NCBI GenBank assembly: GCA_016765515.1
Contig: JAESPT010000259.1
Location: 1-6,008, forward strand
DNA length: 6,008 nt
Reading direction: 5' to 3'
From: Sneathiella sp.
GTDB lineage: Bacteria; Pseudomonadota; Alphaproteobacteria; Sneathiellales; Sneathiellaceae
In this document: positions 5,682-6,008 of the stretch, in pieces
Layout of the letters: every line of letters starts with the position of its first letter
Numbering within the stretch: position 1 is the stretch's first letter
Made by a program: the position numbers and the translations under genes
The notes under the pieces: model-generated
The model's database searches: none
What the model saw: only the letters and a program-made list of their open reading frames with translations
Told to the model about the DNA's origin: nothing

Positions 5682-6008
<327 letters not shown>

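Overview
The window looks like chromosomal DNA of an alphaproteobacterium of moderate GC. The atpD and atpC products and the RppH-like Nudix enzyme are typical of that class. The kinase has the HisKA style common there (SEFLAIMSHELRTPLNAIIGFSEI), and two TTAA-N7-TTAA sites match the consensus of CtrA, an alphaproteobacterial master regulator. A marine or Sneathiella/Kordiimonas-like member is possible, but the genus cannot be fixed from this sequence.

Layout. Housekeeping genes occupy both edges. The left edge holds the 3' part of rppH (+ strand, ends at 440). The right edge holds the 3' end of atpD and all of atpC (- strand, 6008 to 5256). Between them lies an accessory block of three genes. 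(1) A + strand gene (782-2242) encodes an N-terminal PilZ domain, the c-di-GMP receptor fold, joined to a SAM-dependent methyltransferase. The methyltransferase resembles the PhcB / 'extracellular factor 3-hydroxypalmitate methyl ester biosynthesis' group. (2) A convergent - strand gene (2259-3650) encodes a six-helix membrane histidine kinase; the stop codons of genes 1 and 2 are 16 bases apart. (3) A divergent + strand gene (4074-5144) encodes an AlkB-type membrane di-iron hydroxylase with all nine expected histidines.

Regulation. The 341-base gap before the methyltransferase gene holds two consecutive perfect TTAA-N7-TTAAC elements, 24 bases apart, followed by further TAACC-type repeats and a 10-base tandem repeat. 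The 423-base gap between kinase and hydroxylase holds a near-perfect 14-base palindrome and a plausible kinase promoter. A strong bidirectional hairpin terminator separates the hydroxylase gene from the atp operon.

Working hypothesis. The block may make, modify and sense a fatty-acid-derived signal. The methyltransferase would be the synthase, tuned by c-di-GMP through PilZ and by CtrA at transcription. The AlkB-like enzyme would be a lipid-tailoring enzyme and the kinase the membrane sensor. The parts are seen in the sequence; their working together is inference, and no response regulator or rubredoxin is present in the window.
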